Of a DNA stretch of 64,000 bases, positions 47,562-59,170 are shown piece after piece. Location of the stretch: NCBI GenBank assembly GCA_033439765.1, contig JAULSN010000003.1, forward strand, positions 1,612,001 to 1,676,000, in the 5' to 3' direction. The position numbers and the translations under genes are program-made. A model generated the notes under the pieces. It had not been told where the DNA came from. It did not search any database and saw only the letters and a program-made list of their open reading frames with translations. Numbering within the stretch: position 1 is the stretch's first letter; each line of letters opens with the position of its first letter. The DNA is from Lasiosphaeria ovina. Lineage: Eukaryota; Ascomycota; Sordariomycetes; Sordariales; Lasiosphaeriaceae.

Positions 47562-50168
47562 ATGGCCCCGTCCTTCCTGAATTTTAAGGAACTGCGGAGG
47601 CGGTCGAGAGCAAGCTTCAGGACAGAGCGATCGACCGATACAGCGAGCGATGCAAGCCAAGGCAACACACCCACGAGCGGTTCTCTAACTCCTCCTTCGA
47701 TCGGCCAGCAGTCAGATCCAGCCCTCAACTTGCAGTTAAAAGACCAATTGCTGTCCCCGAATTCCATACCGCTCTCGCGACCGCCCCCTCAACCTTATCC
47801 AAACGCCGCCACAAATCGGTACAGCGTGTCAGGCATGGCGGGCCTCGGGTCGCCAGTACCAGCAGCGCAAGGGGGGAGGGTGCCGAGTCTGCCTGTATCT
47901 CAGTACTCTCCTCGGGTAACTAATTTGTCGGAGAATTCATGGGTGAGTGCTTTAGCAAAGCGCGCCGCCGGGGAATATATCACGAGCTGTTATGGTCTCC
48001 ATCCCCACTTCGCGGCCCCCGGTGCCCCCTTGTTCTTCGCACCAAAAGGCTAATTGGATACTCCGTATAGGTATACCAAAAAGTGCTGCTCGTGTCTGGA
48101 ACAGTTGGCGACCCGTCTCAGCAGTCACTTGACGGAACTCTCACCGTCAGTCGGCTCGACGATAGCTTCCCCCCTACATCATGGCCAGTGTGCGACTCCC
48201 ACTTCAAAGCTTTGGTGTATATGATGCCCGGCGCCAACCGCCTACGATTTGACTTTGCGAGCCCCAAACTTGCCAACAGCGGCTCGTCCAACCCTATCCA
48301 CGCCTCCTACCTAACAGTTCACATGCTTCCGCCTATAAATGCGCCCCCGCTACAGTTGGCGGTTCTACTGGCCAAGGACTCGCCCGGCACGTTCGACGCA
48401 GTCCCAGCACGCACTGAGCGAGAAGGCAACGGATTAGACACGGCGATTCGCAAGTTTCGAATGGCTGCATATCTGTGGCAAGCCTTCACCGCCGAGCAGA
48501 TGTGGCGCAACAAGCTTGGACGCCGTGTCTTCAGGTTTGACGAAGAGTGGACCGCTGGTACGGCGAACCTGAGAGATAGAGAAAGTGGCACTTTGCGATC
48601 CGAGGCCCGTATACACATCATCCGCACAGAGAAGACTCTGGCCGAGCTCCGGGACCTTAACCGAGCACAGCAGAACCCTGGCGCGACGGATAAGGGAGCT
48701 TTATTTGATATCGCCGCAGACGCGGTAAAGGCCCACTTCAGGCCGCTTCCTGGACAGAAACAGTACGTGTCGGTACTGCTGCTGGATTCGCATTGGGACA
48801 AGGAGTCAAAGGTGATCACATCACATGCAGCATTAGGTGGTGGAGTTGGTGACCTCCAGCTTGGCATTTTCGGATCGCACTGTCTTCAAAGTTACCCGTC
48901 GTGCTTTGAGGACGTAGTGCCCGCCTTCAGTGACTGTACACCGACCGATACAAACTTTGTCAGCAACGATTGCAACGACGCTGGAAGTTCTTGGGAAGCA
49001 GCCAACATCGGTATCGGTGCTCACCTACATGAGACAGGACACCTCTTTGGGCTGCCACATCAGGAGAGCGGGGTGATGTTGAGAGACTACGTCACGCTGA
49101 ACCGAACCTTTCTCGCACGGGAAGCCTACTCAACCCGGACACGGTCTAAAGGCGGCCCAGTCTTCCAAGAGGACGAGTGCAGCTGGCATCGTCTGGACTG
49201 CCTGCGGTTCCGAAGCCACCCCTGCTTCCGACTCCCGAATGATCCGCCAATGAGCGTCGACGATAGTGTTCAAGCATGGCCAGTAGAAAATGGCAATGTG
49301 ATGGTAACATCCGCTACAGGCATCTCGTTTCTAGAAATATTCGGCGAAGACGACGATGTCTGTCACAACTGGATTGAGTATCCTGTCGAGAATGGGTCAA
49401 CTCAACGCCTTGTCACGCTGAGTGAACAAGAACTTCGAAACCGACTGCCGGAAGACAAGCGGAAGGGGAAGCTGAAGATCTGCATCAAATCGAATGCCGG
49501 TGGCGGGTTGGATATCGTCGACTTTGGAAAACTGTGCTCCAAAGATTCCTGCTTTAGACTTCCCGGGGCTGTCCCCGGCCTTGGGAAAATGGCGTATCGG
49601 GGTAAGAAACTTGGACTGTCGCAGACAAGCGACAGCAAGCCCCAGGAGCTTGTTTTCACGAGCGCCTTACGACAAGGCCGCGTTTTATCCCGGGTTGTGT
49701 TCTATCATGGACCGGCTCTAGACGGCATTGAGTTTGTTTATGATGACGAATCGCGGCAGCTGTTTGGCAAGCGTAGTGGGAAGGAGGGTGGCGACACATT
49801 TGATATGGGTACGAGGAACCATTCTATATACCCCTCTCTCTGCTGATCTCTTCCGACTAATATTCACTATTTGGCCAGATATACGTCGCGGCGAATACAT
49901 TACTGGGTTTTTTGTCCGGGCCGGTTTCTGGATTGACGCCATCCAGGTCTTGACAAGCATGGGCAGGAGATCGCCTATCTTTGGCAATGCGTACGGCGGC
50001 TCTACGTACGTTGTTGTTCCGAGTTTTTCTATATCACATTCTCATCGGCATCGCACTAACCTTGTCTGCAGCCATACCCTAATACCGCCAAGAGGCTACA
50101 ATATCTGCGGCGTGACGGGGTCCTGCGGTTCTTGGGTTGATGGCTTCTCGGTCATCATTAGTCGATAA
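47562..50168 (+). CDS. putative zinc metallopeptidase, YIL108W type
   Basis: Fungal protein of the putative peptidase family represented by yeast YIL108W (Pfam Metallopep). CDS joins 47562-47942, 48071-49808, 49879-50005 and 50072-50168 (780 aa); all introns are GT-AG and all phases close. Residues 1-125 are disordered and Pro/Ser-rich. A beta-rich region follows (VLLVSGTVGDPSQQSLDGTL). The zinc motif HETGHLFGLPH is at 447-457, so two His and the catalytic Glu are present, with a third His ligand at 457. The C-terminal part (about 600-780), ending ITGFFVRAGFWIDAIQVLTS and GSWVDGFSVIISR, has the fold signature of a jacalin-like lectin domain. There is no signal peptide, so cytosolic action is likely. 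The substrate is unknown. A long frame runs directly into each splice site. Confidence 0.88.
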
Positions 50169-51417
50169 CCCCTTTACCCCTTTTTCACACATTGCTCGGC
50201 ACTATACCGCATAATCTAATTTCCCGTTTCATTCGAGTAAGGCATGGAATACCAAGGATACAGCCGTCAGTGGCGGCGACGGCGGGGCGAGATGGCACGA
50301 CATATTTCATGAGAATGGGCACTACAGGGCTTTAATCGGCAGCTTTTGGGAGCGTCCTTGCCACATTTATTTCACGCATCGCAATACCATGCGCTGGGAG
50401 TTAGCGCACCATTTATCAGCGACAGTTGGTTCTGGGTTCAGGCGACTTCTTTCTTTTCCTCTCCTTTTCGGGGAGGGGGGTCGGCTTTCCCTATTGGTAT
50501 CGTTTGGGCATCTTTGGCGGATTATGCTGGGGCGGCAAAGGGGGGTTTGTGTATTCTCGCAAATGGTCGAGTTATCAGGTGTCTTGGGGACTATATGATC
50601 GGATCGGACATGCTTAGGAATGAGCTTTGTCGGGATAAACTACCTAATTTTTGTACATAATTAGTACATACCTATCTATTTACACCCCCCCTGTTGATAT
50701 GCGCAACATCCTTCCAATCCGCTGAAATATTTTAACATCTGTCTATTCCACATGGCTCTCCAGCACTCAGTGTTTTGCTGCTAGATTGAGTTAAAGCAGT
50801 GAACACATTTGAAAGGGTCTCAAATATATGCCCAGGTTCGTATCACATGTATCTGAGATCTCTAGAGATACGTGCAGGCCAACCTCGAAGCGAACGAACA
50901 ACATCCCGTACACTGACCCATGGCTACGTGTAGAGTTAAGAAAGATATGTGCGTTATATCATGGTGGTATTCTTGGGCACGCGTTTAATCTTTCTGGGGA
51001 TAGAAGCCCAGACTCTTGCGCCGTTGACGATACTCAAAGGGAGTTGCATTTGTCACATTTTCAGCTCCTCGCCCCTTTACTTTGTTATTTCTCTCCCCAT
51101 TTGCTATATATTTGTCTCGCAGCTACCTAAGCCTGATGGACCCTGTTCTGTAACGGCACCAACATCATTCCACGTTCCCATGAAACAATAAACAAAAGCA
51201 GGACAGGGCTAGTCGAAATGGACCGCTACGTTGCAGCTTTCATCGAAGCCTACAGCGAAACATGCCCACCAAGTTCGTGGGGTTAGGTATCGATCATCTA
51301 CCCACATGAACTTTTGATTGTGCATGTTATGTCAAGAATGCCTATAAAGCAAACCGAAGCCAAACGTGTTCGATTCGACCTACCCACCCCGAACACAAAG
51401 GCCGCTGTCATGTCGAA
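50169..51417. other. intergenic between convergent genes
   Basis: The metallopeptidase and eIF2B-epsilon genes both end into this 1.25-kb stretch. I see AT-rich sequence without supported frames. It presumably holds both terminators. Confidence 0.5.
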
Positions 51418-53791
51418 TCAATCGCTATCCCCTTCGTCGCTTTCTTCCTCGTCTGCGTTTTCCAGCCATTCCACCAGCACGCGGCACTTCTCTTTGATCT
51501 TGGTTAGACTGTCGTTCTCGGCAGCCCGTTTATCACCCCACCAAGCGAGAATCCCTTCTTCCTCAAGAACATCTAGGTTGTAGAGCTGCTGCAGCATAGC
51601 AGCAAGCAAGGCGCCGGCGCGCGTAGCCTCAAGCCCCTTCACGGCAAGAAGAGCTTTCTGCAGGGAAAGAGCAAATTCCGATTGTCGGCTGGTGTCATCG
51701 CCTCCCACACCCACTTCCTTGATAAATTTCACGGCGCCTCTTTTGGAGGTGAAGGCTTCTTCCGCAGCCTTGGTTGGCTCCAGTCCGCCGTTCTCCGCAC
51801 TAAGTAGCTCGGAGGAGCGCCGAACAAAGGCCACAGCAATGGCACGGCGCATGGAACTATCTGACGCATTGTTTGCCAACCTAAGGCCCATGAACTCGAG
51901 CTTAGCCGAGTCAAAGTCTACGCTGTCGTCAGCACGAAGCGCGTCCACAAGCCCGTGGACTGCGTCGCTGTGAAATGCGTCTAAGGATGAGGCGACGGCG
52001 GAGTCATCGGAGGCAAAGGACGAGAGGCGACTGCGCGATGCGCCGGAGCTGTCAGGGCGAAGAAGCCTTGATTCCGACTCCTCGTCATCGGAGTCGAACT
52101 CGTCGTGTGAGGCAAGCGTCGATATTGACGAAGCGGACAGGTTGAGATGTGCGAGAGAGAATATGAGCGAGTTCTGTAGAGCGGCAGGATCTGTCCCGTT
52201 ACCATCCTCAGATTCGTCATCGTCCTCTTCTATCGGTCCCTCGTAAAGGGCACCTGCGCCACCTTGGCCAACGATTGATGAATCCGTCTCGGCAAGGCTT
52301 CCGTCGTGCTGCAAGAGAGAAAGACGTGGTGCTGGATTTGGAGGTAGCAACTGTCCATCCCCAATTCGTACCTTGTAAGAAATGAGAGAGCCTTCTGGGA
52401 TGCGGCAGTCCTTTCCAATCTCAACAGATTCCGCCAGGATGGATCGAATCACCCATGAGTCATCCCCGATTACCGTGTCGTCCCAAATGTAGCTGTTTTC
52501 GATCCGTACGTTTTTGCCAATCTTGCACCTGCTCCCAATGACACTTCTCGAGATCGTAGCCCCGGCACCCACCTCTGTACTTCTCCCGATAACGGATCCT
52601 GTCACTTTGGCTTCCCCTGATATTGAGACACCGTCCTCTAAGCGGGATCCGTCTCTGACCCTCTTATACGACATTCCGTGTACGAAATTGGTTTCCGGTA
52701 CGTAGGGGAATGTCCAGCGCCCGAGAACATCCCTGCTGACACATTCGTACATCGCGAGAGAGTTGGCGCGCACCGCGTAGCCAGTTTCCATAATCTCGGT
52801 GTAAATTAGTTTTCCGTTTAGCTCCCAGTCCTTCAGCACGCCGTGCAGAAAGTTCTTTCGAGGCAGTTCGTAGTCAAAGCTCTCTGACCATAGCGCTAGC
52901 ACCTCGGGGGTGCATATGTCGATTCCACAATCAATCAGATCTTCACGGATCTCAAACTCGGGGTATTTGAAGAGCGCGGGGTCGAGGACTGTGTAGTGGT
53001 CGCTTTGGAGAGGATGCCTCTCCTCGTACTGCAGACACCGGCCAGTTGACGGCTCGATGATGAATTCCGGTGTTATCACCCTGGATTTGAGGGCGCCGTG
53101 CTCTTGTGGGACCTGGAGCAGAACCATTGTCATGCAGGCATCCCGGTTCGCTTCTCTCCTGGCCCTGTGTTTTGCTAGGACGCCATCCAATTCGATGTTT
53201 GCAACCAGGTCGCCGTGCACGAGAATGAAGTCGCCTCCGATAAGACCGCGCTTGTCTAGGTCGCGTAGGAAGTCGCCAACCGAGGTCGCATCCGACACGC
53301 GAATGAATTCGATAGAGGAGAAGGGATTGATGATGCTCCGAGAGCTGTATCGTTGCGAATCGTGGACGTAGGTCTCGATCGCTTCGGAATGAGCGCCACA
53401 GTAGATGAATACCTCTTGTACTCCATTGGCAGCTAGAAACTCCAGCGTGTATTCAATCGCCGGTACATTGGCGATGGGGAGGAGACACTTCAGGTTTGTT
53501 AGATCACGGCACGAGACTGATGCTCCCTCCGGCGCATTAGGGAGGGGGAACGTACTCGTGGCTTCTCTAAGCTGAAGGGCTTGAACCTATCCTGGAAGTA
53601 ATCTGCGAGGATCTGCGAATCAAGTCTGCGTGAGTCTCAAAGACTCAATATATTACGATAACCGAGCTTCCGATTGCGACACTTACGACGGCTTGGAGAA
53701 CGTCTTCCCTCTTCTCCTGAGCGCCAGGCTTGGCCGTTTTCTTCGGTTTGCCGGCCGCGGCGCCGCCTTTCGCGCCTTGCTTCCCAGACAT
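51418..53791 (-). CDS. gcd6: translation initiation factor eIF2B, epsilon subunit
   Basis: Catalytic subunit of the eIF2B guanine-nucleotide exchange factor that recharges eIF2 with GTP and is the target of the eIF2alpha-kinase stress response. CDS is complement of 51418-53487, 53556-53612 and 53687-53791 (743 aa). Residues 1-30 are basic and Ala-rich. A nucleotidyltransferase-like domain follows (about 37-270; ILADYFQDRFKPFSLEKPR, CLLPIANVPAIEYTLEFLA). Left-handed beta-helix hexapeptides lie at about 370-460 (GAGATISRSVIGSRCKIGKN, IRSILAESVEIGKDC). The C-terminal eIF5C/W2 HEAT domain lies at about 570-730 (LYNLDVLEEEGILAWWG). The final acidic/aromatic tail EEESDEGDSD is typical of the eIF2beta-binding end. 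Introns are at 53488-53555 (AAG acceptor) and 53613-53686. The start is the first ATG of the joined frame. Confidence 0.95.
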
Positions 53792-56787
53792 TGAACGTGT
53801 CCTCCTTCGAAGGCTGTCACTGGGAGTACTCGACTGAGGAGGAGAGTGATGGCGTGGGTTGGGAAGCAAAGGATGTAAGTTTGTAGAAGAAAAGATAGGT
53901 AGTTTGCTGCTGGATGAGTCAAAGCTCCAGTGTCAAAATCTATCCGAACAAAGCTTGAACTTGAAGTTGGGGTGCGGGGTCAATTGTGGCTCAATAACAG
54001 GGCTAACTACCTGTCGATTTGGGGGACGGGTGTAAAGTTTAGAGTTAACTTGGGTTGGTAGAGTACCTTACCCATTTTCTCTTTCGCAAAGGGAATATCA
54101 ACGGCGCTCAGAGTCATGACAAACCGAAACTACCCATCGTCGGTCTGCATATAACCAAGCAGTACATCTTCAAAGTTAATAGCGGAATCGCCGTGCTGAT
54201 GCGAAGTCGAACTAAGTACGTAGACTTCTCGTAGTTAGATGTTAAATTGAGCAGTTAGGCACGTGCTAGGTCATATTTGGTTTGTATCCTCCAACCTAAC
54301 CTAAGATACCTCCCAAATGATTACCATTCTTTGGACGCGTCTCAATGTTGAGACGTGTGGAACACAATGGGTTTACATATTGAAGGGTTGAGGAGGAACG
54401 GGGTTAGTGTGCTCTTGTCTAGAACTCAAAATAGTCACCGTGAAAGCTGGGTAGGAATCGGAACTTACCCCTGGCTATGCAGATTCCAGTCCAGTTCTTT
54501 GGTGGAGGGGTGCTGCCAACGTTTCCCAGCCACACACACCATAGCACTGCCAGCCAGCAGGGACCCCGTCCCATCGGGCTCACGCCAATGGAAACACGCC
54601 AGATCGGGCCATGCCATGCCATGCATTAAAGCCCAGGGTTAGATATTGCGGCGTAACAAATGGGCCCGGCCAGAATACGATCCCGGAAATGTGTCGTTGA
54701 CGAACCTCTGTTTGGCGTCGTTCGTCCGTCCTGTTTGCTACGCTTCCCCTTTCCCCAAATTACCTCGTTTCACTCGGGAAGTTCAACAACCCAAGGTAGG
54801 CAGTACGCTGAGACAGATTAGCTTTTGATGACGTGGAACCCGGGTGCCACTCTCCTCTGGCGCGAACGCCGGACATGACGCACGCGGAGCGAAAAAGAAC
54901 GGGACAAAGCATCGCCTAACTTTTGCTCACTCGAAGCAGCAGTCTACGTACGCTACACTAGGTCCCGAGAGTAGTGACATGAAACACACAGCCCACGGGA
55001 AGCTGTCAGCGGAGTGTCCGTGGGGGAAGGACCTGGTCTGGCCTTCGGTGAGTCGAAAATGGCCGGTTTCTCACGCCCGGTTGCTGGGTCCTCTATACGT
55101 TGCGTTGACGTTAAATTTTAGTTCTAATATAGAAAGGGGCCGTGTGCGCAGTTAATGCCATTTCTCAGAGCTGTCGCTCTGCTGGTACTAACAGGCAAAG
55201 CCGGTCTGCTCCCATCGGTCCTGCGTATTGAACGAGCGAAAGGGCAAGTTGTCGAGTCATGGGCAAAAAGGATAAGAGTCTGGGGAATATTCACAATGCG
55301 AGTTTAGAGGATCGATGCTGAAAGCTGAAAGCGGATGAAGTGGTGGTGCGAGAAAACGGGCTTTTCCTGGAGAACAAAGGAAGGAGAACGAATGGCTGAC
55401 ATGGGACGAATCATGCCACGACGCACCGGCACCCTGACCACATGCACGAAGGGACAGCGCGGCGCGCGGATGTACATACGAGTGCGCAAGTGTGCCCCAA
55501 ACGAAGTTGCAATGGGATGGATGGAAAGAGCCTAGAACTCGATAGCCCCCGGCTCCACATGCACGGTGTGGGACCAGACCTTCCCAGACTGCATCCATCC
55601 GATTTCTTGTAGGCCCTGTGTGATGGGCTCTTTTGATCTCAGTCAAGGGGGATGTCTGTCTCGGGGCCTAGGCCGCCGCCAGCACATGGCAAAAACGGTC
55701 CTTTATTGTCCAGGCGCATACCCCAAGTGACATCCCCTTGGAGTAAGGTACCTGCGTGTGTACATATCACCTTAGGTATATTACACCCAGTACATGTACA
55801 CCTTCCACATTGCCTTCGTTCTACACGTACGTAGTTGTCCGCTCGTCCACCATCATGGGCCTGCTAGACACCAAACTAGAACTAGTGGGCGGAAACGAGA
55901 CAAGGAGCATCAATAAAAGCCTGTCAGAAGACGTAATGTACTGTGTACGACCGCGTACCTCGGTCGTCCTCCGTACCCGACAGACAAACGGCGGATGTGG
56001 GGCGGGGTGGCATGAGATGACTTGGGATGGGGAGTGGCCGCCTTGGTGATCGGGGGCAGTGCAAGGATACGGACATACTACGTACACTACATCGTAGGAT
56101 GGGGGGACGGACCATTTAAAGGTTGGAGTCCTACGGGGTTTATTTCGGCCAAGTCGCGTTTCACAACCTTCTTTTTTGCTTTTGTCATCTATCAAGAAGA
56201 CCCGGCGCCATCCGGTATCCTTTTCTACCTTTCCCTTTTCACCTAGACCTGGGACCGTTCATACTTATACTTCCACTCAACTTCACTATTGTCGTACATG
56301 TTGTCCCTGTGGTATAGAGCATATATGGTATATATGTCACCCTCTCATCTAGGTGCGCCACCTCCGTCTCTTCCGTCAAGGCGCCGCCGAAGTACTTAGT
56401 CGCTGTCTCATTATCTCCCTTGCCCGCTCCTCATCTCAACGCCTTCAGGTGCTTGAGTTGGCAGCTGCATTGTTCCCCCCCCCCCATCATGGAAGCTGTG
56501 AAGGCTTGTTTGTTATCCAAGTTTTCGTTATTATGGCTCTTGAAAGCTAAGAATCAATATCGTCATCCATCATGACCTGCCTTGGTCCACACCCTACTAC
56601 TTTCAGACACCTAGATACACGGGCGGAAATAATCGAACATGACATTCCTTGTATCCGCGAATATACCAAACGCCAAAAGAAACCCGCCCTAGACCCGCCC
56701 TTGAAACTCGCCGTACACCTCGGTTTCCCGCATACGCCACCAATGAAGCGCCGTAGCGCGACGCGACGACTCGCACGACCATGCTCG
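53792..56787. other. 3-kb intergenic region
   Basis: It lies between the eIF2B-epsilon promoter and the 3' end of skn7. No supported gene. Frames are short and overlap on both strands. Visible landmarks are a run of 12 C (about 56467-56478), a TATATGG..TATATATG stretch (about 56321-56336) and several CGTACGTA palindromes (about 55825-55835, 56079-56090). Confidence 0.45.
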
Positions 56788-59170
56788 TTATTGCACGAAT
56801 GATCCCTGTGATGGACCGAATAGCCGTTGGCGCTTCTCAGGCCGATCATCACCAAGTGCCATTCCTTCCGGTATGCGCCCGATATTAGGTGTCCCCACCT
56901 GGGGTACAACTTGGTTCGCAAATTGAGGTCGCTGTGTGCCTCCTGGCGTCAACACCATGCCACCAGACCCACTACCAACAGCGCTCATATACCCGCCATT
57001 GTCAACGTTGGGTGACGTATGCGTCATCTGGCTTGGAGAATGCCACGACGATGTTGTCGCCGGCGATTGGATCGGCGTCTGCTCGAACTTCACCTGCCCT
57101 CCTGTCCCCATGGTTGCTATGGTCATTCCCGCCATGCCGCCGCCGCCATACGTTTGGGACGAAGCCGGAGGCCCCGGCCCCGGCCCCGGCCCCCCAACGT
57201 GCTGGCCTGTATCGTCCGAAACCAGTCCCGCCGGCTGAGGATCCTTGAGCATATATGACAAGTGCTTTTTCAGGATACGGATCATGCCATCCTTGGTAAA
57301 TGGCTTGGCCAATACATCGTTCATTCCTTGAAAAGAACGTTAGCACCCGTGGTGGCGATAGACACGGTGTGGCCAAGGACAGCTTGACTTACCAAAGTTA
57401 AAGTAGGTCTGGATATCCTCCTGCCGTATGTTTGACGTCATGGCGATAATAGGAATGCGCGGCGCTACCATTCGAATCATGGCAGTTGCCGAGACACCAT
57501 CTAGGTGGGGCATGATGATGTCCATAAATATAAGATCAAACCGGTTACTTTCATGGTTAATCTTGTCGACAGCTTCAAGCCCGTCATTCTGTATGATTGT
57601 CAACGATATTCGATACTCGACGCCGACTGATGGTCCTTGGTTGAAGTGGGTTCTTGGGGGGAAGGGGAGATGAGAGCACTTACAGCAGTCTCGACACTGC
57701 AGTCCATGCTCAACAGAAACTTGGAACCGATCCTCGCACACGTTTTATCGTCCTCCACAAGCAGTATGCGAGGCTTTTTCAGGCCCCATACCGATTCGCC
57801 TTGTTCCTTTGGTGGCGTCGTCATCTGTTGAGGCCCCTCGGCCATCACGTTTGGATTGCTCAACGGACGACTATACGGGATGTTGTGGATATGGTCTGAG
57901 TGGAAAGGATCAATGCCTGTTGTTTGCCCCACAGGATATACCATATGCCTCGGGTCATTGAGAGGATCATGGACCAAAGCTATCGGGCCGGGACCAGGCT
58001 GCGTGAACATGACGGATGAGGTGCCTGACTCGGCCGGGGACCCGTTCTGATGGTACGCCACGGATAACCGTTCGAGCTCTCGGTCGGCCTGAGAATCCGC
58101 GGAAACGCCGTTGAGGATTTCACGGGCCCGTCGTAATTCCGGTGCGGGCTCATCGGCACCGTCTGGAAGAAGTCCAAGTGCTCCAGGGTGGAACGAAGGA
58201 CCCGAGTGACTTGAGTGGCTGGAGTGGGCCGAGTGGCGGCTGCTACGTCTCCTATCTTCGATGTTGTTCAGATGTGTGATCAGTTCGTTGGAAACTTGAC
58301 TCTGCGCTCTGACCATCTTTTGCAGACTGACGACCTCGTTGACAAGCACCTTGTTTGTCTGCGCGAGCTCAAAGTACTGTTCCTGTAAGGCCTGGATCTG
58401 GTGCTGCGTCGCCGCTAGCGACTCGCTGAGGACGACAATTTGTTGCGTCGCTGGGAAGGCATCCTCGGCCGCTGGTGCCTTTCGCGGAGCTGGCGCTTTC
58501 CTCCGGATGCTGTCTAGATTATCCTTCCTATCCGCCCGGAACTCGGGATGCCTGAACTCCCACGCCTACCAACGCGACCGGTGTCAGCTCTTTCGCAAAT
58601 GCTGGCGTGTCATGCTGGGTGGGATCACTTACGTCCCGTCCGTACGGCGTCTCGCCACTTTCTTCATTGTGCCGTACTTTGTGGAAGTCGTACTTGTTTA
58701 ATTGCCGCACAAAGCTCGCGAAGTTGCTGTGCTTGAAGTGTTTAGGTAGGATAGTCTTGGTGAACTTTTCGTTCTGCCACAAGACGTCAGAACCCGAATA
58801 TTCGGTCGGCAATGTGGCCATTCCGGGATGTGCCCGTCGCGTCGTAGATAACCTACCTCCAAGACCACAAAGCTATCGCCGTCGGCGCTCCACCGCACCA
58901 CCGAGTTATAGGAAGGGTCTTCGAGCATTCTGCAAGGAAAATTGGTGAGCGGCCTCCTCTCGTACGGGGTAACTGGCAGGTAGTTGTGCGCTGCGGGGGT
59001 TCCTACTTGTAGAGCTTGCGCACCTGGGCAAGAAGTTAGCCGTAGGGGAATGGAAGGGAGTGCCACGCCAGCACAGCGGACAGAGGGCCGGGTAGCATGG
59101 TACTCACAAAATCGCTGGAATTATTGCCAGCTGCTTGCGCCGCGGCGAGGTCGCTTTCGAGTGGCGGCAT
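56788..59170 (-). CDS. skn7: Skn7 response-regulator transcription factor
   Basis: Fungal-specific hybrid of a heat-shock-factor DNA-binding domain and a phosphorelay receiver; acts in oxidative and osmotic stress. CDS is complement of 56788-57326, 57393-57588, 57684-58565, 58633-58773, 58857-58929, 59007-59023 and 59108-59170 (636 aa). The HSF domain spans about 18-105 (MLEDPSYNSVVRWSADGDSF; KHFKHSNFASFVRQLNKYDF) and is followed by a heptad-rich coiled coil (about 135-190). The receiver (about 362-478) has acidic Asp370/Asp371, phospho-acceptor Asp415 in LIFMDIIMP, Thr443 and Lys465 in LAKPF. The C-terminal 150 residues are Gly/Gln/Pro-rich with a GPGPGPGPPA run. Exon 2 is only 17 nt (encodes VRKLY plus two bases of the next codon) and is required to complete the HSF helix. 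The start MPPLESD is the most likely, though the frame is open upstream. Confidence 0.95.
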
